The position numbers were made by a program, and so were the translations under genes. Shown piece after piece: positions 53,476 through 62,358 of a stretch of DNA of 64,000 nt (within the stretch, counting starts at the first letter, position 1; each line of letters opens with the position of its first letter). Under the pieces are notes generated by a model that saw only the letters and a program-made list of their open reading frames with translations, was not told the origin of the DNA and searched no databases. Location: assembly GCF_021190955.1 (NCBI RefSeq), contig NZ_JAIOAO010000001.1:1116001-1180000 (forward strand), in the 5' to 3' direction. Source of the stretch: Parachryseolinea silvisoli. GTDB taxonomy: Bacteria; Bacteroidota; Bacteroidia; Cytophagales; Cyclobacteriaceae.

Positions 53476-56400
53476 ATGAACCCCAAGATAAAGAAGTGGA
53501 TTGTCAGGCCACTGCTCATACTCCTGATCACCGTTTTTGTCCTGGCCGGCGTCGGCCTGATCGTTCTCCTCACCCAGCAGCAACGCCTCGTCAACCTGGC
53601 CGTAGCTGCGGTCAACAAACAATTCAAAGGCGAGCTGGCCATTGAAACGAGCAGCATATCGCCCTTCAAAAACTTTCCCTACGTGTCGGTAGCCCTGCAC
53701 GAAGTGCGTTTCTTCCCAACCAAAGCCACTACCGGCAAGCCCCTGGCGGAGATCGGCCGCCTCTACGTCGGCTTCAGTCTGCCGGACATCCTCCAACAAC
53801 AATACAACGTGCGCCGGCTCTTTATACAAGGCGGCTACGTCGACCTGACCCGCAAAGAAAACGGCCAGCTTGACATCGTCGAAGCTACCACCCTGCAAGC
53901 CGACACCACTGCGGTGGCGCCTTCGACCGGCGAAGCCACCGCTTTCGAAGTGGACCTCCAACAGATCGTGTTAAAAGACCTTACCTTTTCGTACACTGAC
54001 AAGGCCTCCGGCCAACAGATCAGCTCATCTATTGAAAAGATTGTATCCTCCTTCCGCATCGACAGCGCCAACATCGCCGCTACGCTGGAAGGCGGCATGA
54101 ACCTCGACCTGGCCACCCCGACCGACACCAGCTTCTTCCGTCATAAACACCTGCAGGTAAACCTCAAAGGCGACTACAACACCGCCCGCCAATACCTCAC
54201 TATCACCACCGGCGGACTCTTGCTCGAACAAGCATCGTTCAACGTAACAGGCACCGCCAGCCTGGCACAACAGACTGAAGTGGACTTTCACATTCAGGGC
54301 GACAAGCCCGACTTCAATCTCATCAATGCCTTCCTGCCGCCCGACGCCAAGACAGCACTCAAACCGTTTCAATACGATGGCCGCATATACTTCGATGGCA
54401 AAGTGAAAGGTATAATCGCCGAAAATCAACAACCCCACATCGACGTAACCTTTGGCTGCGAAGAAGCCTGGTTCCTCAACACAACGTCAGAGAAGAAAGT
54501 AGACCAACTAGGATTTAAAGGATACTATACCAACGGTCGCGAAAACTCCCTGAAGACATCCGAGCTGCACATCACCAACGTCAACGCCCGCCCGGAGAAA
54601 GGAATCTTCAAAGGTAACTTTGTCATGCGCGACTTTACCGACCCACATGTGCTCATGCAGATCAAGTCTGAACTGGAATTAAAGTTCCTCGGACAGTTCC
54701 TCGGCATCCCCGGTCTGCAACAAATCACCGGCAAGATCAAGCTCGACATGAACTTCAAAGAAATTACCGACATCGAGCTGCCCGAGCAAGCCCTGAATAA
54801 ATTGAAAGACGGACTGCAAAGCGAGCTCAGCGTCGAGAACCTCGCCTTCCGCATCCCCGGCTACCCACACCAGGTACGCGACATGAACGTGCATGCCAAA
54901 ATGAAAGACGGCCGCATCACCCTCGACTCCGTCTTCCTGCGCATCGGCAACTCCGACCTGCGTATCGACGGCAGCCTCAGCGACCTGCCCGCGCTGCTGC
55001 ACCATCCCGAAAAGCCCGTAACGGTAACAATGAACGCCCGCAGCCAAAACCTCATTCTCAAAGAACTATTCGCGCACGACACAGCCATGTCCCGCAAAAT
55101 GCAGGAAGAGATTCACGGCTTCAACATTGGCGTAGCCTTACAAACTTCAGCCAACCAGTTGAAACACCCGGCCCCACTTCCCAAAGGAAAGTTCGAGCTT
55201 AAAAACCTGAGCGCCTCCTTCAAAAAATACCCGCACGCATTCCACGACCTGGGTGCCACGCTCACCATCAATGACACCGCCCTGCTGCTGCGCAATTTCA
55301 CCGGCATGATCGACAAGTCCGATATACGCTTCAGCGGCCGCGTCGTTAACTACCAGCTGTGGTTTGCCGACTATAAAAAAGGCAAGACCCAAATCGCCTT
55401 CGACTTCAAGTCTAACCGCTTTGCCATGGACGACCTGCTTGGTCCCATCAGCCGCAAGCTGGTGCCGCCCGGCTATCGCCACGAAGAAGCCAATGACGTG
55501 TGGCTGCGCTCCAAGATCGACCTGAAGTACGACACCGTCTTTAAGATCGCACGCATCAAGATTGCCAACATCTCGGCCAACCTCAAACAACACGGCCTGC
55601 AGCTCAAAGATATCAAAGGCAAACTGGTCTACGCATCGAAGATCATGAAGGCCGACACGCTGCGCGGCACCATCGGCCGTAGCGACTTCGACATCAACTT
55701 CCGTTATTACACCGGCGACAATCCCAAATACAAGGGGAAACACAATTACCTTTACTTCAACTCGACCTTCCTCGACCTCGACCAGATCACGCAATACGAT
55801 CTGTCGGCCGGCACCGATAGCGCCGAGATCATTGCCCCCACCGCAGCCGTTACAACGCCAGCTACCACAACCGCCGCGACCAGCAAAGACACCAGCCAGC
55901 ACGCCACCGCCTTTAACGTCTTCATGATCCCCTTCTCCACATTCGACGTACAGGTAAACATCGGCAAGCTCAAATACAACAAACTTTGGCTACGCGACGC
56001 CCAGGCCCGCATCCGCATGCAGGAAGACCACCACATCTATATCGACACGCTGTCTACGCGGGTCGCCGGCGGTACCCTGGCCATGCGCGGACACTTCAAC
56101 GGCAATGATCCCAACAAGATCTACCTGCGCAGCCGCATCAAGGTAGACCAGGTCGACCTCGAAAAGATGCTGCTCAAGCTCGACCACTTCGGCCAGGATG
56201 TCGTCATCAACAAAAACATCAAAGGCCGCGTCAGTGGCCAGATCAAAAGCTATGTGCGCATACACCCTGACTTCGTGCCGATCCTCGACAACTCCAAGGC
56301 TGAGGTAAACGTCTCTATCTACAAAGGCAGCCTCGTAGACTTTGCGCCCATGCAGGCCATGGCTGGCTACTTCAAAGACAAGAACCTGCGCATGATCAGC

Positions 56401-56733
56401 TTCGACACCCTGCACAACGTACTGACATTCGCCGACGGCGTGTTGAACATCCCCTCCATGAACATCAACTCGTCCCTGGGCTTCGTGGAAATCTCTGGTA
56501 AGCAATCCCTGGACCTGAAAATGGAGTACTACATCCGCGTACCGCTCAAGATGGTCACCAAGGTAGGCTTCAGCTCCCTGTTTGGTAAAAAGCAAGAAGA
56601 TGTAGACCTCGACCAGGTCGACGCGATTGAATACGCCGACAAAGACAAAAAAACGCGCTTCATGAACCTGCGCGTCACTGGCACACCTGGCGACTTTAAG
56701 ATAGGTCTTGGCAAAGACAAACGTCGAAGCTAA
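53476..56733 (+). CDS. AsmA family envelope protein
   Basis: 1085 residues. One N-terminal membrane helix (about 10-34, RPLLILLITVFVLAGVGLIVLL) and then a long periplasmic body rich in beta strands. The AsmA N domain with NKQFKGELAIETSSISPFKNFPYVSVAL is clear, and the C-terminal AsmA-like part ends with LRVTGTPGDFKIGLGK. Family members form hydrophobic grooves that carry phospholipids between the two membranes. A threonine/alanine-rich linker lies near 795-815. The start ATG has a leader hairpin 24 bases before. The stop overlaps the T-run side of the terminator of the facing GH43 gene. Confidence 0.9.
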   Translation: MNPKIKKWIVRPLLILLITVFVLAGVGLIVLLTQQQRLVNLAVAAVNKQFKGELAIETSSISPFKNFPYVSVALHEVRFFPTKATTGKPLAEIGRLYVGFSLPDILQQQYNVRRLFIQGGYVDLTRKENGQLDIVEATTLQADTTAVAPSTGEATAFEVDLQQIVLKDLTFSYTDKASGQQISSSIEKIVSSFRIDSANIAATLEGGMNLDLATPTDTSFFRHKHLQVNLKGDYNTARQYLTITTGGLLLEQASFNVTGTASLAQQTEVDFHIQGDKPDFNLINAFLPPDAKTALKPFQYDGRIYFDGKVKGIIAENQQPHIDVTFGCEEAWFLNTTSEKKVDQLGFKGYYTNGRENSLKTSELHITNVNARPEKGIFKGNFVMRDFTDPHVLMQIKSELELKFLGQFLGIPGLQQITGKIKLDMNFKEITDIELPEQALNKLKDGLQSELSVENLAFRIPGYPHQVRDMNVHAKMKDGRITLDSVFLRIGNSDLRIDGSLSDLPALLHHPEKPVTVTMNARSQNLILKELFAHDTAMSRKMQEEIHGFNIGVALQTSANQLKHPAPLPKGKFELKNLSASFKKYPHAFHDLGATLTINDTALLLRNFTGMIDKSDIRFSGRVVNYQLWFADYKKGKTQIAFDFKSNRFAMDDLLGPISRKLVPPGYRHEEANDVWLRSKIDLKYDTVFKIARIKIANISANLKQHGLQLKDIKGKLVYASKIMKADTLRGTIGRSDFDINFRYYTGDNPKYKGKHNYLYFNSTFLDLDQITQYDLSAGTDSAEIIAPTAAVTTPATTTAATSKDTSQHATAFNVFMIPFSTFDVQVNIGKLKYNKLWLRDAQARIRMQEDHHIYIDTLSTRVAGGTLAMRGHFNGNDPNKIYLRSRIKVDQVDLEKMLLKLDHFGQDVVINKNIKGRVSGQIKSYVRIHPDFVPILDNSKAEVNVSIYKGSLVDFAPMQAMAGYFKDKNLRMISFDTLHNVLTFADGVLNIPSMNINSSLGFVEISGKQSLDLKMEYYIRVPLKMVTKVGFSSLFGKKQEDVDLDQVDAIEYADKDKKTRFMNLRVTGTPGDFKIGLGKDKRRS

Positions 56734-56764
56734 AAAAAACGGCTGCCACTCAACCTGGCAGCCG
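56732..56764 (-). terminator. terminator of the GH43 operon (minus strand)
   Basis: Stem CGGCTGCCA/TGGCAGCCG (56740-56748 and 56756-56764), with an A run at 56732-56739 on the plus strand, which is a T run on the minus strand. It overlaps the AsmA stop codon. Confidence 0.85.
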
Positions 56765-56837
56765 CATAACTAGCAATGCATAGCAAATTTCCGTACAGGC
56801 CTCCCGTTATCAGAATAGCCTTATTTAGGCTTGTTGT

Positions 56838-58514
56838 TTAGTGAATGACAACCTTGCGGGTAGTAGTTCCAGCCCGCGACTGCACCTTGAGCTGGTATAT
56901 ACCCGGCTTATAGCCCTCTATATTCACTTCGGTTCGCGGCGTGGTAATAGCTTGTTCCTTTACCAACTTACCTGTTGGATCATAAACCTTCAGCGTGGAT
57001 TTTTTACCAGGCACCCCTGAATACTCCAACGTCAATATACCTTTGGCCGGGTTGGGATACACCGCCAATGACGTACCCTCTCCGGGACCTGTTCCCATGA
57101 CCGTGCTCGTCTCTTTCTTCTTAATATTTGTATAGTTGAAATTAAAGGCACCGTCGCCCATCAGCACCCGCATTATGTGTTTGCCCGCCGTCAACACAAC
57201 GTCCTTGCTCACCGTAGCATACTGTTGCCAATTACTCGTATTAGGCACCGTAATCTTGCCGGTCTTGTCTTCACCATCAAACTCCACACGAATAGAGCTA
57301 CCGGTCGCATTCTGCGAAGCCACGCGCAGCTCAACAGTGTATGTACCGGCCTCCGCCACGTTCACGGTATACTCCAGCCACTCACTGCCGCCCAGCCACC
57401 CTACATTGTAACCGCCCTCGCCGCAGTTCTCGATATCAACAAACTCGTCCAGGCGGTATTGCCCACCGTTGTTAGCCGTATCACTGTCGCTATACGCAAC
57501 TGCCGGTCCGCCGTTGTCAAAGTCCTCGGCTTCGATCTTGCCCGGTATCGGCCAGGGCGTGCCGTGGTACGGTGTACCATGCCCCTTGGTCTGGATCACT
57601 TTCTGAATGGTACCGTCGGCATTGTAAAACAACTTATCGACACAAATCGAACGCAGCCAGTCATTGCCCGACAACGCGCTATTGTGATAGAATGCATACC
57701 ACTGTCCCTTATACTCCACAATAGAACCGTGGTTCGTATAACTGTCGGTCGGATCGATATAGACGCCGCGATACGTCCACGGGCCCAGCGGGCTGTTGCT
57801 CGTCGCATACCGCATGCGGTTGTGTCTCGTTCCGTCGTCGTTGTTATCCGCATACGACAGGTAGTACACACCGTTTCGTTTGTGTACCCACGTAGCCTCG
57901 TGGAAATCCTCCAGGCCTTGCATAGGCTGCATGGCACCGTCAAGCTCTGTCATGTTGGACTTTAGCTTACCACCCTGACATATGCCGCCACCGCCATAAT
58001 AAAAATATACCTGGCCATCATCGTCGATAAAGACGCACGGGTCGATATGCGATTGCAGTCCTGCGATATACCCTTGCACGGTAAAGCCGCTGGCCGGCTG
58101 GCTACTCGTCGCGATACCGATCTTCCAGGTTGAGTTCCATTCCGTGCCACTCGGATGCGGAAAGTACAGGTAATAGGTGCCGTTCTTATAGGCACAGTCC
58201 GGCGCCCACATAAAGCCACCTTCCGGGCGGCCCCACGGCACCTGGCTCGCGCGCAGAATCTCGCCGTGGTCAACCCAATCCACCATGTTGTCGGTCGAAA
58301 AAACATGGTACTGGTCCATCAGATCGGCGCCGCGCGGGGGCGCGATGTCACGGGAGGGGTATACGTATAAACGGCCATCGCTCCACACGTGGGCCGACGG
58401 GTCTGCGGTAAACATCTGCTTAATAAAGGGGTTGCCGGGCATATCCTGCGCATGCATACCGGCTGGCAGGAGCAGCACTCCAAACACAATTGCTTGAACC
58501 AGGCTTGCTTTCAT
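56838..58514 (-). CDS. GH43 glycosidase with CBM6 and type IX secretion sorting domain
   Basis: 558 residues. Signal peptide (to about 23). A GH43 five-bladed propeller with the start motif FTADPSAHVWSDGRLYVYPS, D38 in the catalytic base position, WVHKRNGVYYLSYADN and SIVEYKGQWYAFYHN. A CBM6 module lies at about 325-465 (KIEAEDFDNGG, WLEYTVNVAEAGTYTVELRVAS, GKHIMRVLMGDGAFNFNYTNI). The C-terminal 75 residues are a type A sorting domain of the type IX secretion system (YPNPAKGILTLEY and GIYQLKVQS). The enzyme is thus surface-attached or released. GH43 members cut arabinose, xylose or galactose side chains, and here the neighbours suggest trimming of a mannan. It follows the GH99-like gene by 6 bp. 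Confidence 0.93.
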   Translation of the reverse strand: MKASLVQAIVFGVLLLPAGMHAQDMPGNPFIKQMFTADPSAHVWSDGRLYVYPSRDIAPPRGADLMDQYHVFSTDNMVDWVDHGEILRASQVPWGRPEGGFMWAPDCAYKNGTYYLYFPHPSGTEWNSTWKIGIATSSQPASGFTVQGYIAGLQSHIDPCVFIDDDGQVYFYYGGGGICQGGKLKSNMTELDGAMQPMQGLEDFHEATWVHKRNGVYYLSYADNNDDGTRHNRMRYATSNSPLGPWTYRGVYIDPTDSYTNHGSIVEYKGQWYAFYHNSALSGNDWLRSICVDKLFYNADGTIQKVIQTKGHGTPYHGTPWPIPGKIEAEDFDNGGPAVAYSDSDTANNGGQYRLDEFVDIENCGEGGYNVGWLGGSEWLEYTVNVAEAGTYTVELRVASQNATGSSIRVEFDGEDKTGKITVPNTSNWQQYATVSKDVVLTAGKHIMRVLMGDGAFNFNYTNIKKKETSTVMGTGPGEGTSLAVYPNPAKGILTLEYSGVPGKKSTLKVYDPTGKLVKEQAITTPRTEVNIEGYKPGIYQLKVQSRAGTTTRKVVIH

Positions 58515-58520
58515 AAACGG

Positions 58521-59825
58521 TTATTTTCGGGTGGGTTTTGCAATAGTATAGCCATTCTCTCCGTGGAACCACCGTGCACCCTCGCCTACCAGCCATAAGT
58601 AATAGTCGGTGCCGAGGTTGTCTTCGATGCCCACAAATTTCAACCCCGTATCACCGTTCAGTGGCACGTGGCCTTCGTTGTTCACCTTGAAGATCGCCGT
58701 ACCTTCGTCGACCTCGTCAAACATGGCGACATACAGCGACGTCGCTCCCTGGAGCTTGGCGCCCCAGATCTGGCGCCACAGGAAGTCACCCTGTAAACGA
58801 GGGATAGAATTATACAGGCTCGCATCGTTGTGCATGTTTCCCCAACTAAAGCCCGGGAATACCAACGGCACATAGTCCACGCCGTTTGCTCTGCACCACT
58901 TAACATCTTCGCCCACGTTGTTCGGATTATAGCCACCGATGTCGTAGCGGCCTACAGCCCATGGCATAATAATGTCCGCCTTCTTGATCAGCGCATGCAG
59001 CGCCGCGTCTTTTTCGGTATCATTACCGTTGGTACGCCAGTAATACGGCACCCCCAGCATGATGGATACTTTGCCCGTCGCCTTGAGCTTGTCCACCAAG
59101 GCCGTAACATCAGCGGTAGTGTAAGCGCGGTTGTCGTTGAAGCCCACACCCCAGATCACCACCAGCGGCTTCCCACGGTGGTGCAAATACGTCGGATTCT
59201 CCTGGCTATCTTGTAGCTTGAATAGCGCCTGTAGCTCCTCCCAGTCGTCATACAGGTACGCCACGTCCGCCGGCGAGCTACCACTCAGGTCGTACATCAC
59301 ACTGATCGCACGCTCATATTTCTTTGCAGCCTTCAGCGCATTTCCCAGCACCTTGTTAAAGTGGCGCTTACCGCTCGCATTAGACGGCTTGATCTCGCCT
59401 ACAAAGCGCTGCATGTGCACACCGTCCAGACCATACTCCTTCATCCACTTAAAGTGCAGGTCTACCGTAGACTCATCGTATGGGCTATACACATACGCGC
59501 TGGAGCCGTCAGGATAGTTAAAATCAGTTTCATACGTCTTGGCATACTCGCGCACATCCGGCCACAAGTCTACATTCGTACACCCGGGAAAAAACCCGCA
59601 CCCATTCTTCTGGTAATGATACCAACCGCGGTTCGACTCGTCGCCCTCTGCCGCAAACCACCCCTGATACCCAGCCATCACCAGCTTCGAATACGACGGG
59701 TACAACACATTCGGGTCTATATCGGTAGAGTCTTCCGGGTCGGCAGGCCCGGGATCATCGTTCGAGCTACAAGCCAGCACCATCAACGGAAAAATCAGTA
59801 AGGCTAAAACCTTCAGTAATTTCAT
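58521..59825 (-). CDS. GH99/GH71-like endo-alpha-mannosidase candidate, lipoprotein
   Basis: 434 residues. Lipobox VLAC at about residue 19 and an acidic linker (PADPEDSTDIDP). The (beta/alpha)8 barrel shows MAGYQGWFAAEGDESNRGWYHY near the start, FKWMKEYGLDGVHMQRFVGEI in the middle and ATSLYVAMFDEVDEGTAIFKV near the end, the last being the family motif with acidic residues. GH99 enzymes cut alpha-1,2-linked mannose within mannan or glucosylmannose N-glycans. Because GH99 and GH71 share the fold I keep the call at family level. It lies 6 bp before GH43 and 108 bp after GH92, so all three are likely one transcription unit. Confidence 0.85.
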   Translation of the reverse strand: MKLLKVLALLIFPLMVLACSSNDDPGPADPEDSTDIDPNVLYPSYSKLVMAGYQGWFAAEGDESNRGWYHYQKNGCGFFPGCTNVDLWPDVREYAKTYETDFNYPDGSSAYVYSPYDESTVDLHFKWMKEYGLDGVHMQRFVGEIKPSNASGKRHFNKVLGNALKAAKKYERAISVMYDLSGSSPADVAYLYDDWEELQALFKLQDSQENPTYLHHRGKPLVVIWGVGFNDNRAYTTADVTALVDKLKATGKVSIMLGVPYYWRTNGNDTEKDAALHALIKKADIIMPWAVGRYDIGGYNPNNVGEDVKWCRANGVDYVPLVFPGFSWGNMHNDASLYNSIPRLQGDFLWRQIWGAKLQGATSLYVAMFDEVDEGTAIFKVNNEGHVPLNGDTGLKFVGIEDNLGTDYYLWLVGEGARWFHGENGYTIAKPTRK

Positions 59826-59894
59826 CTCAATACATTTAATAATTCAAATCATACAAAACCATCCGCCCTCACGCTCACACGCACAATCTCACGC

Positions 59895-59919
59895 CGCTCT
59901 CGCGCTCACACTCACGCTG
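59895..59919. repeat. dispersed CTCACGC-type repeat, copy 2
   Basis: Same 25-base element as at 51981-52005 with one mismatch, located between the GH92 stop and the GH99-like ATG. A degraded partial copy (CCTCACGCTCACACGCAC) precedes it at about 59867-59884. Confidence 0.6.
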
Positions 59920-59933
59920 TTTTCAGGTAGGGG

Positions 59934-62216
59934 TTATTTTCCGCCCGGTTGCGCCGACATCGAAAATTCCAGTGTTCCCCCTTTCGCCAAATCGGCATGA
60001 GCAAAAAACGGCGTTTTCAAAACCTTCCCATTCAACTTCGCCTGCTGTACATACCTCGTCTGCGCCGTATTGTGCGGAGCCTTGATCACAAAATTCTTCC
60101 CGCCATCCAGGTGTATCGTCACTTCTTCAAACAAAGGCCGCCCCAACGTATACGTCGGATTGCCCGGGCTCACCTGGTAAAAACCCAGGCTGCTCAAAAT
60201 ATACCAGGCCGACATCTGCCCACAATCTTCATTACCCGACAACCCATTCTGATCATTAAAATAAAGTGTGGTCAAAATCTGATCCACCAACGCCTGCGTC
60301 TTCCACGGTTGGCCTACATAGTTGTATAAATACGCAATATGATGACTCGGTTCATTGCCGTGCGCATACTGACCGATCAACCCCGAAATATCGGCCGACA
60401 CATTTTTACCCGCGAGATCCGATTTGGCAGCAAACAAACTATCCAGTCGCGCGGCAAAGGAAGCCTTACCGCCGTGCAGCGCAACCAACCCGTCGACATC
60501 GTGCGGCACAAACCACGACCATTGGTACGCATTGCCTTCTACATATTCATCTTCGCGATGATTCGAGAATCGCGGATCAAACGGCGTCTTCCACGTGCCA
60601 TCTGCCTTTTTACCACGCATAAAACCCGTGCCCTTATCAAAGTAAAGCTGATACCGCTTCGACCGCGCACTAAACTTTTCATAGTCAGCTGTCTTGCCCA
60701 GCGCCTTCGCCATTTGTGCAATACACCAGTCGTTGTAAGCATATTCCAACGCCTTCGAGACCGATTCGTTTTCCTTGTCGCACGGTATAAAGCCCAGCAT
60801 CTGGTTATAATACTTCGCTTTTGGCATCAGGTTCCGTTTGATCTCCTCGTCGGGGAACGACACATTGACAGTGTCATAGGTCGAAGAATGTACAATCGCC
60901 TGGTAAGCCTTCTCCACATCAAAATTGCGATAGCCCTTAAAATAAGAGTCGACAATCACCGGCACCGAATGATAGCCGATCATGGTACCCGTCTCATTCG
61001 ATGAGAGCTCCCACATCGGCAACACACCCCGTTCTTCGTACTTGCGCACCATCGCGCGAATCCACGCTTCGTTGCGCCCCGGGTTGATGATCGTCATCAG
61101 CGGGTGAAATGCGCGGAATGTATCCCACAATGAAAACACGGTATAGTTATCCGAACCGTTCGCAGCGTGTGTACGCTTGTCCATACCACGGTAACGGCCA
61201 TCGATGTCTGTATAAACATTAGGGCTAATCGCCGTATGATACATCGCCGTGTAAAAGATCTTTTGCTGGTCGGAGGTGCCGCCCTTGATCTCGATCTTGC
61301 CGAGCCACTCCTCCCAGGCCGCCGCTGCCGTGGCTTGTACCGCCGCGAAATCCCAGCCGGCAATCTCGCGCGTCACGTTGTTGCGCGCGCCGTCATAGTC
61401 TACCGCGGAAATGCCCACCTTCGCCAACACCGCGTTGCCGGTGCCGTTCTTAAACTTCAACAGCGCCTTCGCTCCGGTCTTATTGGTAGTGCGTGCGGAC
61501 GCATCCAGCAACTCCTGGTTGATCGCCAGCGTGTACGTAAACGGCTCCGAAAATACCGCATGGAAATATACATGCTGATCACGCGCCCAGCCCTTCGTCA
61601 CCTTGCGCCCGCGCAGCTCGTGATCGTTTATAATTTCGATTTCATTAACCACGTTCTGGTGGCTTTGCAACGTATGGCCTACGTCGACGATCAGGCCCGC
61701 ATCGCTGTCCGCGGGAAAAGTATAGCGATGCATACCCGCACGGGGCGTGGCCGTCAGCTCGGCTTTTACATTGTAATCTCTGAGTGTCACGGTGTAATAT
61801 CCCGGCGAGGCGTGCTCGGTGCCCGGTACCTTAGCCGAACAGTACCCCGCGTCGGGCGTCTCGGCGGTGCCTTGCGTCAGCAGCTGCACACCCGTGGTCG
61901 GCATAAACAAAATATCGCCATAGTCGCCGATGCCCGTACCGCTCAGGTGCGTATGCGAAAAACCGAGAATGGCCTGGTCGGAACTGTGATAGCCCGAGCA
62001 AGCATCCCACCCATTCAAACGGGTGTCGGGACTGAGCTGAACCATGCCGTACGGCACCGTCGCCCCCGGGAACGTATGGCCGTGGCCACCCGTACCGATA
62101 AAGGGGTCTACCAAATCGACTTTGTGAGAAGCAGGACCGCGTGACTCCCGCGGTGGTTGTGCGTGTGCACCGCTCGCTACTATAATAAGGAGCCCTAAAA
62201 CCGAAAACATCTTCAT
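59934..62216 (-). CDS. GH92 alpha-mannosidase, secreted
   Basis: About 760 residues from ATG 62216; a TTG at 62237 only adds seven residues. Signal peptide SGAHAQ. GH92 signatures are GHTFPGATVPYGMVQLSPD, QKIFYTAMYHTAISPNVYTDIDG, SLWDTFRAFHPLMTIINPG and GNEDCGQMSAWYILSSLG. It differs from the other two in this window in its N-terminal binding region and lacks a lipobox. It is the first gene of the second mannan cluster and shares a 142-bp divergent region, with a CG-centred site, with the kelch-type gene. Confidence 0.95.
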   Translation of the reverse strand: MKMFSVLGLLIIVASGAHAQPPRESRGPASHKVDLVDPFIGTGGHGHTFPGATVPYGMVQLSPDTRLNGWDACSGYHSSDQAILGFSHTHLSGTGIGDYGDILFMPTTGVQLLTQGTAETPDAGYCSAKVPGTEHASPGYYTVTLRDYNVKAELTATPRAGMHRYTFPADSDAGLIVDVGHTLQSHQNVVNEIEIINDHELRGRKVTKGWARDQHVYFHAVFSEPFTYTLAINQELLDASARTTNKTGAKALLKFKNGTGNAVLAKVGISAVDYDGARNNVTREIAGWDFAAVQATAAAAWEEWLGKIEIKGGTSDQQKIFYTAMYHTAISPNVYTDIDGRYRGMDKRTHAANGSDNYTVFSLWDTFRAFHPLMTIINPGRNEAWIRAMVRKYEERGVLPMWELSSNETGTMIGYHSVPVIVDSYFKGYRNFDVEKAYQAIVHSSTYDTVNVSFPDEEIKRNLMPKAKYYNQMLGFIPCDKENESVSKALEYAYNDWCIAQMAKALGKTADYEKFSARSKRYQLYFDKGTGFMRGKKADGTWKTPFDPRFSNHREDEYVEGNAYQWSWFVPHDVDGLVALHGGKASFAARLDSLFAAKSDLAGKNVSADISGLIGQYAHGNEPSHHIAYLYNYVGQPWKTQALVDQILTTLYFNDQNGLSGNEDCGQMSAWYILSSLGFYQVSPGNPTYTLGRPLFEEVTIHLDGGKNFVIKAPHNTAQTRYVQQAKLNGKVLKTPFFAHADLAKGGTLEFSMSAQPGGK

Positions 62217-62294
62217 AGGCTGGTTGCAAATAAGCAATGCCTCGAAAATATCTGCGTACGCTTAAAAATGGATTAATATCTACTTAAACAAGCA

Positions 62295-62311
62295 GTGCAA
62301 ACGTTTTTTAA
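62295..62311. promoter_or_regulatory. LacI-type CG-centred site in the GH92/kelch divergent region
   Basis: GTGCAAACGTTTTTTAA with the palindromic core AAACGTTT. It matches 12 of 15 positions of the lgt site at 49906-49920. It lies 79 bases before the GH92 ATG and 48 before the kelch-type ATG, so the same regulator may act on this cluster. Confidence 0.45.
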
Positions 62312-62358
62312 TTCTAATTATGACGTTTTTTGAGTAAATTGTCCCTATTGTAAATCTT

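Noticed and set aside
53179-53961. Long minus-strand frame covering the Gfo/Idh end and the AsmA start
   Set aside because: It overlaps the coding strand of AsmA and a terminator; composition reads as an antisense shadow.
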